A stretch of 64,000 nt of DNA from Saprospiraceae bacterium (GTDB lineage Bacteria > Bacteroidota > Bacteroidia > Chitinophagales > Saprospiraceae). The translations under genes were made by a program, and so were the position numbers. This document shows, piece by piece, positions 24,201 to 32,470 of the stretch. The notes under the pieces are model-generated. The model was not told the origin of the DNA. It saw nothing but the letters and a program-made list of their open reading frames with translations, and did not search any database. Every line of letters begins with the position of its first letter. Position 1 is the stretch's first letter. The DNA lies in assembly GCA_016714985.1 (NCBI GenBank), contig JADKBS010000019.1:1-64000 (forward strand). Direction: 5' to 3'.

Positions 24201-27200
24201 CCACCCTTGACGGCAGCGGTTCCGATTCAGGCTTTAATTTTTCGTTGGAATGGACGGCGCTCAGTGGCCATATTTTCTCGGGTGAAACAACGCCCACGCC
24301 CATCGTGGACGACCCCGGCGAGTACCAACTGCAAGTGACCAATATGCAGAACGGCTGCGTCAGTTACGACACGGTGCTGGTCACCGTTGACCTCACCAAT
24401 TGTGTGCCACAGGTCAATGCGGGGGCGGACGGCCTCATCAACTGCTATGACCTGACCCTGACCGATACCTTGGCACCAGCGGGCAGTATCGGGGCCAATA
24501 TCACCTACAATTGGACGGCACTTTCGGGCACCGTCATTGACCAGACCGACCCATTTGCGCCCATCGTCTCGGCGGGCGTGTTTGTTTTTACGGTAACCAA
24601 TACGTCGGTTGGGCTATCGGCAATGGACACGGTTGTCGTTTTGGAAGATACGGTTTATCCAGTCGCTGAAGCAGGGCCGAACATCGTCTCGCTCACCTGT
24701 CCTGAACTGGCGGTTTGCCATCAACTCGATGCAACAGGCACTTCCGTTGGGGTGCAGTACAGCTATACCTGGGAAGGTCCAGAGCCGGGCAGCATCTGCA
24801 CCGACCCAACGCAACTGAATGTACAGGTCTTGGGCGAAGGGCTTTATACCCTTAGCGTCGTGAACACCGACAACGGCTGCGAGAGCGATGATGGTGTGCT
24901 GCTGCAACTGCTTGATTTTGCGCCCATTGCGGATGCGGGCTTGGACAGCCAAATGATCTGCGGCGACACGGCCATCATACTCGATGGCACTGGCTCTTCT
25001 GCCAGCGGCTTGGTCTATACCTATACGTGGTCGTCCGCTGGGGGCAGCATTTTAGCCAACGACCAAACCACCACGCCCACCGTGCAGCCCAACAATGGCA
25101 GCGATGTTTTTACCCTCATTGTTGAAAACACCCTGAACCTCTGCCGTGACACGGATGAGGTGGTCATCTTCGCCCCTGTGAACTGTAGCCCCGATTGCGC
25201 AGCAAGCGCATCAGGGCCTTATGATTGCAACAATTTGACGGTTGACCTCTTTGCCCTCGGCTCCAGCACCGGGGCCGACATCAGCTATCTTTGGGAAACC
25301 ATCAACGGCAGTTTTTGTGGCGATGTTACAACAGCCAATACCTGTGCTGACGCCCCTGGCATCTATAACCTGACCGTAACGAGAACCTACTTGAACGGAG
25401 CTATTTTTACCTCAACCTGTCAAGTGCAGGTGGCCAACAACGGCCAGCCGCCCGCTGCCGATGCCGGGTCGGACGCCAATATCACTTGTGAAAATCAAAC
25501 CTTGACCATCGGAGGAAATGGTACGGCCTCTGGTAGCGGTATCAGCTACACATGGACGACCATCGGTGGCAGTTTTTGCGGCAGCACCACCGCTCAAACA
25601 GCCTGCGTGGATGAACCCGGCATGTACATTTTGTCGGTTGCAAATAGTTTGACGGGCTGCTCCGCAATGGATACCGTGCTGATTGGGCTTGATACGATTT
25701 ACCCAACCGTCAATGCCGGAGCCGATGCCGAAATCACCTGCAACAGCAATATCGTGGTGCTGACGGGAACTGGCAGCCCCTCCAATGTGGATTATAGTTG
25801 GACGACAAGCAACGGCGATATCTGTGCTGGTGCCAATACGCCCAGCCCCGTGGTCTGCGATGCAGGCACTTATATCTTGACCGTCACCATCCCTGAAAAC
25901 GGCTGCTCCGACTCCGACATCGTGAACGTGACCACTTCGCCCGACGTGCCCAACCCCGACGCCGGGCCAGACCTTTACTTTACTTGTTCCGACACGGTTT
26001 TCACCATCAATGCCACGGCAACGGGCGTCAATCCATTGAGCTATAATTGGACGGCGAGCAATGGCGGCTGCATCCAGGGCGCTGCCGACCAACTGCAAGT
26101 GACGGTGGGCTGTGTCGGCACCTATACGCTGACGGTGACGGATGCTGTAACGAGCTGTTCCGCCGTTTCTGCCCTGAATGTTTTGGCAGACAACTTCCCG
26201 CCCGATGTGGTGCTCGCAAATCCGGCAGAAATCAATTGCCAGAACCTCACCGTGGTACTCAATGCCAGCGCCTCGTTGCCCGCTGGGCAGCTCAGTTTTG
26301 AATGGACGACAATGAATGGCAATTTTGTTGCTGGGCAAAACACCGCCATGCCTACCGTTGACTCGGCGGGCCTTTACACGGTCACGGTGACGAACACACA
26401 GACCCATTGCACCGCAACGGCAAGCGTGAGCGTGAGCCGTGATGCTTTCATACCTATTGGCATTGCGGGCTTTGACACCACGCTCACTTGTGTTCGCAAC
26501 AGCCTGGTTTTGAGTGGCTTAGGCTCAAGCGTCGGTGTTGACATCACCTATCGTTGGACGACCTCCGATGGTCAAATCGTCAATGGCGATACCAGCATGA
26601 CCCCGCTTGTTGATGGACCGGGCACCTACACGCTGGAAGTGCGGGACCTTGGCAACGGCTGCGTGGTGACGGACATCGTGACGGTTTCGATGGATACCTT
26701 GCAGCCCACTGCGGCCATTGATGCTTCGCAACCATTGACCATCACTTGCGAAAGGGAACAGGTGGTCTTGTTGGGCAACCTCAGCAGCCCGTTCGATACG
26801 CTCGACTTCGACTGGACGACGACCGACGCAGCGATTTTCGCTGGCGCAAACGGCCCAAATGCCACAGTGACCGCTGCTGGGACTTACCTGCTGACCATCA
26901 CCAATGTGCGCAATGGCTGCACGGACACCATGTCAGTTGCGGTTGATGAAGACTTGGTACCGCCCATACTTTCATTTGGCGCTGCTCCGCAACTGACCTG
27001 TGAGCGCTTGACGGTCCAGCTTTCCGTACAGCCAGCCACTGCCGACTTTGGTTATGATTGGTCAGGCCCCGGCACTATCGTTGGTCAGGATACCCCCACG
27101 CCCATGGTCAGCCAAACAGGGGTTTACAGCGTAACCGTGACCAACTTGGACAATGGCTGCACCTCAGATGGCTCGGTGGTGGTCACCCAAAACATGCAGC

Positions 27201-28228
27201 CACCACAAGCCATGGCCACCACGCAGGGCAATATTGACTGCGACAACTTGACGGCAACAATCACGGGCCTTGGTTCCTCCGATGCTGGCGTGGCTTATGC
27301 TTGGTCAACCTTGGATGGTGGCAATATCGCCCATGCCGATTCTGTCAGCACGACCGTGGATGCGGCTGGCACCTATATTTTAATCGTAAAAAGATTGGAC
27401 AATGGCTGTTCGGACACATCTTCCACGGTGGTCATTGCGACTTCCACGCCCATCTCCAACGCATTGCTCCGACTGGAGCATCCCGACTGCCTTGACCCCG
27501 ATGGCTATATCTATATTGACTCGGTGATAGGCGGTGCCTCGCCCTATTATTTTGCCTTGGACGGCGACCTGTTCATCACCTATCCGCAGTTCAGCTACCT
27601 GGACGAAGGAGAGCATATCATTACCATTAAAGATGAAAACGGCTGCTCCTGGACGGACACGTTGACTTTGGTAAACTCGGAGGAAGTGCTGGTCGAGCTT
27701 GGCCCTGATATTACCCTCATTCAGGGCGAATCCACGATTTTGGAAGCACAAATCAGCATAGAACCAGCGGAAGTGGATACCATCTGGTGGACGAACCTGC
27801 CCCTGCCCGTTGAATGCCCCGAATGCCTGACACAGACCGTGACGCCCGAAGAAACGACGACCTACCGTATCCATGTCGTTGACACCAATGGTTGCGCAGC
27901 GATGGACAAAATCACCATCACGGTGGAGGAGGAGCGTCCCTTCTATGTGCCAACGGCCTTCTCGCCGAACGGCGACGGCACGAACGACCGCCTGTTCCTC
28001 TATGCTGGGCCGGAGGTGAAAATGATTCGCTCCTTCCGCATCTTCGACCGCTGGGGCGACCTTGTGTTCTTTGCTAACGACTTTGACCCAAATACGCCCC
28101 AATTCGGCTGGGATGGCCGCTTGGATGGCCAGCCGATGGACCCCGCCGTGTTCGTCTGGAAAGTGGCGTTGGAATACCAGAATGGAAAGGTGAGGGAGTT
28201 TTATGGGGATTTGACGCTGGTGAGGTGA
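21221..28228 (+). CDS. Giant T9SS-exported adhesin-like protein with 19 Ig/PKD-like modules
   Basis: 2335 residues. Signal peptide (LAVLFLLAHLGRAQ); then a proprotein-convertase P-domain-like region (VYIKFRHGRIGSLDLTLTSP ... NGQWCIEIQNDAQFNGG). Three ~60-residue modules follow with the pattern ICxGES...G-Y...CDSTVTLNLTV (residues ~330-480). Next come 19 tandem ~80-residue Ig/PKD-like modules (residues ~480-2080), each with an A-D/N-A-G-x-D start, a conserved Cys, Y-x-W-T and a G-T/V-Y-x-L-x-V-T ... NGC end. A SprB-like segment precedes the type B gliding-motility C-terminal domain (VPTAFSPNGDGTNDRLFLY, IFDRWGDLVF, GWDGRLDGQ). The latter directs secretion by the type IX system and attachment to the surface. 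A surface adhesin or gliding role is likely by family. Confidence 0.9.
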   Translation: MRIIPRLISLAVLFLLAHLGRAQDCGCADSGNCPLQFTPGSSTQVCYEFTDAFNNDLASPTQGVCGVYIKFRHGRIGSLDLTLTSPAGQQVQLVGTSGNCSTFTPLATWDILFVPCGTACQPDTINNCPYPCVFDGCPTACPWGSGTYDGQYHPFSGCLEGFNTGPMNGQWCIEIQNDAQFNGGTILEFEVIPCDDSGQLCCDADAGNLPDPNVTACINDPSLDLDLVPTYGAIVPDPLEYGYTFTVFKGNNLHALTANDDFTAYPAGAYTVCGLSYLLAEAANLPTVGSPLTPQSLDANLNGPSPAFCGDIGLNCVVVNIGAPPPTTVLRDTICDGESVVFDGQNIGATGVYRDTVPSFFGCDSIINLNLMVMQDATTSLVETVCFGETYTVGTTTYSASGTYTQPLLTQFSCDSTVTLNLTVLPEHTVTLNEIICQGESFVVGNNSYTASGTYINTLQTQPLSCDSTVTLNLTVVQTSVSIATPSILTCQQTSVPLVSTASTSLGTLTYLWTTIGGAFGGATDQANATATAPGTYTLAVTSAGCSSSATVIVLQDAMMPNASIVPSATALTCDTLSISLNGSGSTPAGSIAYAWRGTAWNPLGTSQSISTTQPGTFRLIITDLTNQCKDTATVVITQDIVPPTANAGADMELSCTMPTANLSGVASGPAGGIAYTWNTVNGNILPPANTVTALADEPGTYQLIVESLANGCRDTDLVVVTVDTLTPSADIALPQGNMLNCYNDTLTLDGSASSGSQFVVYEWLGNVFNQQGTPPSVQVNSPGNYSLVLFDTSNGCRDTTTVSIGTDFVFPNADAGLDDSLTCSINALLIGGNGSSVGPDFTYNWTSSPGGAFLSAQSQPTVNVNAAAVYNLTVTDTTNGCTDSDFMVVSYSETPPLANAGPDYELNCSDLSAILDASSSTIVPFAKIAWINSGGDTISNDVQVTVNYPDIFILSINLAFCTSYDTVVVSQGDAPPVADAGLDVLIDCETGQATLDGSGSDSGFNFSLEWTALSGHIFSGETTPTPIVDDPGEYQLQVTNMQNGCVSYDTVLVTVDLTNCVPQVNAGADGLINCYDLTLTDTLAPAGSIGANITYNWTALSGTVIDQTDPFAPIVSAGVFVFTVTNTSVGLSAMDTVVVLEDTVYPVAEAGPNIVSLTCPELAVCHQLDATGTSVGVQYSYTWEGPEPGSICTDPTQLNVQVLGEGLYTLSVVNTDNGCESDDGVLLQLLDFAPIADAGLDSQMICGDTAIILDGTGSSASGLVYTYTWSSAGGSILANDQTTTPTVQPNNGSDVFTLIVENTLNLCRDTDEVVIFAPVNCSPDCAASASGPYDCNNLTVDLFALGSSTGADISYLWETINGSFCGDVTTANTCADAPGIYNLTVTRTYLNGAIFTSTCQVQVANNGQPPAADAGSDANITCENQTLTIGGNGTASGSGISYTWTTIGGSFCGSTTAQTACVDEPGMYILSVANSLTGCSAMDTVLIGLDTIYPTVNAGADAEITCNSNIVVLTGTGSPSNVDYSWTTSNGDICAGANTPSPVVCDAGTYILTVTIPENGCSDSDIVNVTTSPDVPNPDAGPDLYFTCSDTVFTINATATGVNPLSYNWTASNGGCIQGAADQLQVTVGCVGTYTLTVTDAVTSCSAVSALNVLADNFPPDVVLANPAEINCQNLTVVLNASASLPAGQLSFEWTTMNGNFVAGQNTAMPTVDSAGLYTVTVTNTQTHCTATASVSVSRDAFIPIGIAGFDTTLTCVRNSLVLSGLGSSVGVDITYRWTTSDGQIVNGDTSMTPLVDGPGTYTLEVRDLGNGCVVTDIVTVSMDTLQPTAAIDASQPLTITCEREQVVLLGNLSSPFDTLDFDWTTTDAAIFAGANGPNATVTAAGTYLLTITNVRNGCTDTMSVAVDEDLVPPILSFGAAPQLTCERLTVQLSVQPATADFGYDWSGPGTIVGQDTPTPMVSQTGVYSVTVTNLDNGCTSDGSVVVTQNMQPPQAMATTQGNIDCDNLTATITGLGSSDAGVAYAWSTLDGGNIAHADSVSTTVDAAGTYILIVKRLDNGCSDTSSTVVIATSTPISNALLRLEHPDCLDPDGYIYIDSVIGGASPYYFALDGDLFITYPQFSYLDEGEHIITIKDENGCSWTDTLTLVNSEEVLVELGPDITLIQGESTILEAQISIEPAEVDTIWWTNLPLPVECPECLTQTVTPEETTTYRIHVVDTNGCAAMDKITITVEEERPFYVPTAFSPNGDGTNDRLFLYAGPEVKMIRSFRIFDRWGDLVFFANDFDPNTPQFGWDGRLDGQPMDPAVFVWKVALEYQNGKVREFYGDLTLVR

Positions 28229-28328
28229 AACACTAGCGTTCTTGACGTTCATAAATGCACATCTCCGAAGACGTAACGAACGGTAGGTGCGATTCAAAGG
28301 TCGTAGCTAATGGGTAAACAAGTATTGA

Positions 28329-29264
28329 TTAAATGGGTTGGCAGCGCAGCATTACCCAAAAATAAAAGTCTGGCATTTTTTCTTCCACAACCCGAAAGCC
28401 GTTCTCCGCCAACGCTTTGCGCAGTTCGTCCCGGTTTAGCATCACTGGGCATTCGCCGGGGGCATCAACAGATAATGGTTCTATGATTAAAAGGTCGCCA
28501 CCGGGCGCAAGCGATTCCTTGATGGAGGCCAGCATCTCCGGCTTGTGACTGAAGTGGTGGAACGAATTGCGGATGATGATTTTGTCCACGCTGCCGGGTT
28601 CGAGTTCCGTGGATTTTTTCTTACCGTTCACGGGCACGAACTGGTTGTTTGGCCTTATGCTGCCGCATTTGAGGATTTTTTCAACAGCGCCCTTGGCAGT
28701 GTATTGGTCGAGTTCGTTGACGTAAACCGTCAGGCTGTCGTAGGCCAAACCGAGCACCAGTGAGAAAACACCATTGCCCGCACCGAGTTCTGCCACCCGC
28801 ATCCCGTTTCTCACCTTGTAAAACGCCAGTTCATCGAACAGCTTGCAGTAGGGGTTGAACAGAAAGGGAGGTTTGGGTTTTACAATATCCTCGTTGAGGA
28901 GGCCCAAAAGTTCATGGTTGTCAACCACGGTCTGTATGGTTTCCATATTGAGCAGGTGGGGGAGCCTGAAGTCGGGCTTTTCTTTATGGAACAGCTTGGG
29001 AATCTTCTCAGGCTTGTAGCCCCATTCATGGGCATAGACCACGTGCAGGACGAAATCGGCCAGTGCCTCCCGGTCTTGTTCCTTCCAGAGCGTATCCAGT
29101 GTCCATAATTTATTGAAAGCGGCAGGGTTGCGCAGGATGATTTCGTCCCGGTAGCGCACCAGCCCCTTGATGAGGCTGTGCTGACCGGTGGTGTCCTTGG
29201 CTGGCTGCGCAGCAAGGAGGTGCTGGAGCGATAGGAATAGGAGTATGGGGAGTAGTGGTTTCAT
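28329..29264 (-). CDS. Exported class I SAM-dependent methyltransferase
   Basis: 311 residues with a signal peptide (LLPILLFLSLQHLLAAQ). Motif I GMRVAELGAGNGVFSLVLG (E-x-G-x-G-x-G) lies near 178, followed by YVNELDQ (acidic end of strand 2) and DKIIIRNSFHHFSHKPEML, ending with LAPGGDLLIIEPL. The first half is helical (DFVLHVVYAHEWGYKPEKI). Periplasmic methyltransferases of this kind occur in Bacteroidota; the substrate is unknown. The gene converges with the giant adhesin gene across a 100 bp gap in which I see no feature. Confidence 0.8.
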   Translation of the reverse strand: MKPLLPILLFLSLQHLLAAQPAKDTTGQHSLIKGLVRYRDEIILRNPAAFNKLWTLDTLWKEQDREALADFVLHVVYAHEWGYKPEKIPKLFHKEKPDFRLPHLLNMETIQTVVDNHELLGLLNEDIVKPKPPFLFNPYCKLFDELAFYKVRNGMRVAELGAGNGVFSLVLGLAYDSLTVYVNELDQYTAKGAVEKILKCGSIRPNNQFVPVNGKKKSTELEPGSVDKIIIRNSFHHFSHKPEMLASIKESLAPGGDLLIIEPLSVDAPGECPVMLNRDELRKALAENGFRVVEEKMPDFYFWVMLRCQPI

Positions 29265-29362
29265 GTTTTTTTATGCAAGATTGAGGGTTTTGGGGAAATG
29301 AGTTGGGAAGTGACACGGTGTATTACTGCCTTCTCAGTTTTTTGTAGGCATCGCTATCCATG

Positions 29363-30559
29363 CTATTCTAGTTCTGCCAAAAATTTGTCAATCTCCAAAG
29401 TAGCCTCCCCCTTTTTTTCTGCCAAGACCTTTGACTCCTTGGCGGCAAGAATTGATTGGTTGTTATTGCCGATTTGCAGGGGCAACCTAGCTGACAACAG
29501 GTAACTATTGGAGGTTGGATGAGCAGCCAAAGCCCTGTCCGACCATTTCAAGGCTTCCACTATTGATTTGTCCTTATTGACATGCTCAACGTATAGCCGC
29601 ATAAATTCCTCGAAAAGGGGAGCAAATTGTTCAACTCCGATTTCGAGCCGGGGCAAGACTTGCTGCGGGATGAAGCGTTCAGCCCAAACCGTGAACTCCT
29701 TTCGCTGCTTTGTCTCAAGATAGAAGCGGGGAACCAGCCTGCCCTCGGCAAGTATTCCCTCCTCAACGCTAGGTGCAATTTGTTGTGCTACGGACAGTAT
29801 TTGGTCGAACTGGTCGCTGTTTTTTTCTTTTATGGCCGCCGTCATACTCATGCTTACCATTGCTTTTAGTTTATTATTGAAATGGCTTTCCTCCTTTCTA
29901 GCCATGAGGTAGTCGAATGCCGAACCGGTTAGCCTAGTGGCGTTTTCCAGCACAAGCCTATCCTTGCACTCTGTATCATGCGAAAGCGGTAACTTGCCCG
30001 CAAGCAAGCTGTCCAATATGGCATCGCTGCTTTCACCTATGGAGCGGCGCAATTTCAAATATGTGCTTGTTTCCTTGCAGTCGAGCTTGCCTTCCTCAAA
30101 GCCTTGCTTGATGGTGGCATAGAGCTGCCCAAGGTAGGAAGTACTAAAAGCATAGGAAATCTGGTCGAGGAACCTGGCCTTGTTCATATAGCCGACGAAG
30201 CGGGTCATCTCCTTGCCCGACCCGTCCACCACCACGAAACTGGGCATGGCCATGACGGAATATTTTTTTGCAAGTGCTTTGCCCCCGGCGTCAACGTCCA
30301 GTTTCAGGTTGATGAACTTGTTGTTCAATTCATGGCAAACTTCGTGGTCGCTGAACACCTCCGTGTCCATTAGCTTGCATGGGCCACACCAGGTGGCATA
30401 GAAGTCCACTATCACCAATTTGCCCGAGGCCTGGGCCTGGGCCATGGCATCCTCATAGGATTTCTGGTATTGAACCGCTTGCGAAAAGCTGGCTGCGAAC
30501 GGCAATAGGCCCAATACTATGTGCAGAACTGTTCTTCGTGCTACTGTTACTGATATCAT
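29363..30559 (-). CDS. Thioredoxin-fold protein with helical C-terminal region
   Basis: 398 residues. Signal peptide (HIVLGLLPFAASFSQA), then a thioredoxin-like domain with VIVDFYATWCGPCKLM (CGPC, Cys58/Cys61) and YSVMAMPSFVVVDGSG containing the cis-Pro. The C-terminal ~250 residues are alpha-helical, TPR-like (EALKWSDRALAAHPTSNSYL, QSILAAKESKVLAEKKGEA). It should act as a periplasmic disulfide reductase or isomerase. The truncated gene at the right edge of the window has a similar helical tail, so a recurrent architecture is possible. Confidence 0.85.
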   Translation of the reverse strand: MISVTVARRTVLHIVLGLLPFAASFSQAVQYQKSYEDAMAQAQASGKLVIVDFYATWCGPCKLMDTEVFSDHEVCHELNNKFINLKLDVDAGGKALAKKYSVMAMPSFVVVDGSGKEMTRFVGYMNKARFLDQISYAFSTSYLGQLYATIKQGFEEGKLDCKETSTYLKLRRSIGESSDAILDSLLAGKLPLSHDTECKDRLVLENATRLTGSAFDYLMARKEESHFNNKLKAMVSMSMTAAIKEKNSDQFDQILSVAQQIAPSVEEGILAEGRLVPRFYLETKQRKEFTVWAERFIPQQVLPRLEIGVEQFAPLFEEFMRLYVEHVNKDKSIVEALKWSDRALAAHPTSNSYLLSARLPLQIGNNNQSILAAKESKVLAEKKGEATLEIDKFLAELE

Positions 30560-30643
30560 GACTTTTGTTGGGTTTAGTGAAATAAGATTTTCTTACCAAA
30601 GTTTTGTTCTACCCTTTTTGTCCAAGATTTAATTCCTGATAAA

Positions 30644-31171
30644 TCAGGGTCTAAGCTTTTTAACAAATTTCTCAATAAACTTCGTCCTGAGGGGCTCCGG
30701 CATCCAGAAAAACTGGCGGTTCGTGGCGAAATACTCCTCGATTGGTGCGTCTATCAAGTCGGCCTCTGCTTGCAGTACACCTTCGTTCCGCAGGACTGCC
30801 AAAGCGTTTTCGGAAACGACCAGATAGGCATTTGCGTACACGCCGAGGTCGTCTTTGACAGCAATCCCCTCAAAGGTTAGTTTATATACGAAGGGTGGTA
30901 GCTTGCGAAGGCCAGAGGCAAGTTGCTCAATTGCATTTGACGCATATTTCACATCAGTTCTTTTTTCAAACTTTATCTTGTAATCCTGGCAATTCAAAAA
31001 ATCGTCGCTTAAGTAGCTTAGCGCCCAAAATCCATCTGCTATGAAAACAGTGTCTTCAGGTATGACATCAAAAGACATGAAAAGAATGCCATCTTCTTCG
31101 TCAGTCCCGTAGTCAATTGCATTGATATTTAGAAAGTAAAAATTCATTTGTGTGAAAAATGTCTCGTCCAT
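30644..31171 (-). CDS. Hypothetical protein
   Basis: 175 residues, acidic, no signal peptide or membrane segment. Visible traits are a strand-rich N-terminal half (MNFYFLNINAIDYGTDEEDG, ILFMSFDVIPEDTVFIADG) and a helical end (PLRTKFIEKFVKKL). An alternative start is the internal Met at 31147 (MNFYF). No family recognised. The codon pattern resembles neighbouring genes, and the frame is long enough to be credible. Confidence 0.6.
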   Translation of the reverse strand: MDETFFTQMNFYFLNINAIDYGTDEEDGILFMSFDVIPEDTVFIADGFWALSYLSDDFLNCQDYKIKFEKRTDVKYASNAIEQLASGLRKLPPFVYKLTFEGIAVKDDLGVYANAYLVVSENALAVLRNEGVLQAEADLIDAPIEEYFATNRQFFWMPEPLRTKFIEKFVKKLRP

Positions 31172-31382
31172 GTACCTGCTTTGCTGAAATGCTTAGAACC
31201 GCTGCGCTCAACATTTATCCCTTTGGCACTGGCTCGAATTTTCGCCTTGTGCATGGTAAGGGATGTGTAACCTTGTGGCAAGGTGTCAGGATACTTAGAA
31301 CAACAGGTTTGTTGCGGGCTGGGGAACACTTGGCACAACGGGGGCATAGCTTTGTGAAGGATTAGCAAAACGGGTGGTAATC

Positions 31383-31853
31383 TTAACACTTCCGTTTTCT
31401 CATTGTTGAAAGGCATGCTATCAACTCATCCTTGCACATTGAAAATTGCTTTAAATCCTCAAAATTAGCATTTAACATAATCAAGTTTTTCGTGTCGTCA
31501 AAAACACTGACAGCTTCAATAGTTTCTATTCCAGGCATATAATTTTTCTTTACCAAGTACAATGGTATTGATTTAGATTCGACAGTAAATGTCATTGAGT
31601 CCAAGACTTCAAATCCGGCTGATAGCAAAGGTTTTCTACTTGTGTCTGGGTTTGGCTTCACATCCATTGGAATTACCAAAAAAGAAAAGCAGAACCCAGA
31701 TTTCCCATACCAATCCATTTGTTTGTCAAAAGGAAACCTTTCAGAGGGTATGAATTCAAGTTCACTATCGCCAATTCTTTCGTACATCTGGTTCTGGCTT
31801 TTACCACTTAAAAGGCAAGTGAAATAAAGAAGGAACATTGTGATGATTTTCAT
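31383..31853 (-). CDS. Exported hypothetical protein
   Basis: 156 residues with a signal peptide (MKIITMFLLYFTCLLSGKSQ). The mature part has SGFCFSFLVIPMDVKP and two later Cys (MCKDELIACLSTM) that could pair. No family recognised. It is AT-richer than the flanking housekeeping genes and lies next to an IS element, so it may belong to an accessory stretch. Between it and the preceding gene (31172-31382) I see no supported feature. Confidence 0.6.
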   Translation of the reverse strand: MKIITMFLLYFTCLLSGKSQNQMYERIGDSELEFIPSERFPFDKQMDWYGKSGFCFSFLVIPMDVKPNPDTSRKPLLSAGFEVLDSMTFTVESKSIPLYLVKKNYMPGIETIEAVSVFDDTKNLIMLNANFEDLKQFSMCKDELIACLSTMRKRKC

Positions 31854-32050
31854 GTTGCAAAGATTGGAAAAACTATCAATAATCTAAAAATGCAAAGACT
31901 TGTGCAATGTCAAAAAATAGAATGTAAATATTTTCTCTAAATGCTCAAATCTTAGCATTAGCCGACTACTAAAAGTATTTCTTGAAAACACCTTTGTATT
32001 CGTTTTGTTGATTATACCTCACGGCGCAAACTTTTTGGCACGGAACAGAT

Positions 32051-32104
32051 GGAGGGCGGAATTTATTCCGCTATTGATGACGGCGACGAAATGAATTCCA
32101 CCCT
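32051..32104. repeat. REP-like nested palindrome
   Basis: GGAGGGCGGAATT on the left and GAATTCCACCCTCC on the right pair around a 26-base loop, and the left part alone also forms GCGGAATTTATTCCGC. It carries the GACGAAATGAATTCC-type phrase typical of Bacteroidota REP elements. The remaining stretch 31854-32300 is AT-rich and I see no gene in it. Confidence 0.5.
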
Positions 32105-32304
32105 CCTTACATTATGCCCAACACTTGGTGGGGCATGTTATATTTTGAGTGTCTACAAAGTTATTAGGTTTGAGTTGAGTTTCTTTTTAGAGGTCGAGTT
32201 ACCCAACTCGGCAGGTTCTGCCCAGAAGACAGTATAACAAGCCCTTAAATCGTACATTGCGCAAGTAAGCAAAAAGGTGAAAGAGTGATTCATAAGACAG
32301 AGAA

Positions 32305-32374
32305 AAGTAGCTCGGAGACAGCGACTTAAATCTGGTACATAGATGCTGCTTTTGATGTTGCTACCGGGCTACTT
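32305..32374 (+). ncRNA. Candidate IS110 bridge RNA segment
   Basis: AAGTAGCTCGG (32305-32315) pairs with CCGGGCTACTT (32364-32374) over 11 bp with one G-T pair. Inside, CAGC/GCTG encloses an unpaired stretch of ~22 bases. A second small hairpin (GAGG/CCTC) lies downstream near 32402-32414. In IS110-group elements the bridge RNA is encoded upstream of the transposase and has stem-loops with internal guide loops, which fits. The boundaries and the guide sequences are not determined. Confidence 0.45.
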
Positions 32375-32470
32375 CTGTTGAAAAAAGTCGGACAGTTCAA
32401 TGAGGGCAAACCTCGTGTTACGATGATGATGTTCAGTCAACAGCATTTTTCACATTTTAACCCATTGTTT

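Noticed and set aside
25412..26407. 331-codon antisense frame within the giant adhesin gene
   Set aside because: Shadow of the repeated modules; the translated sequence simply repeats with them and has no start signals.
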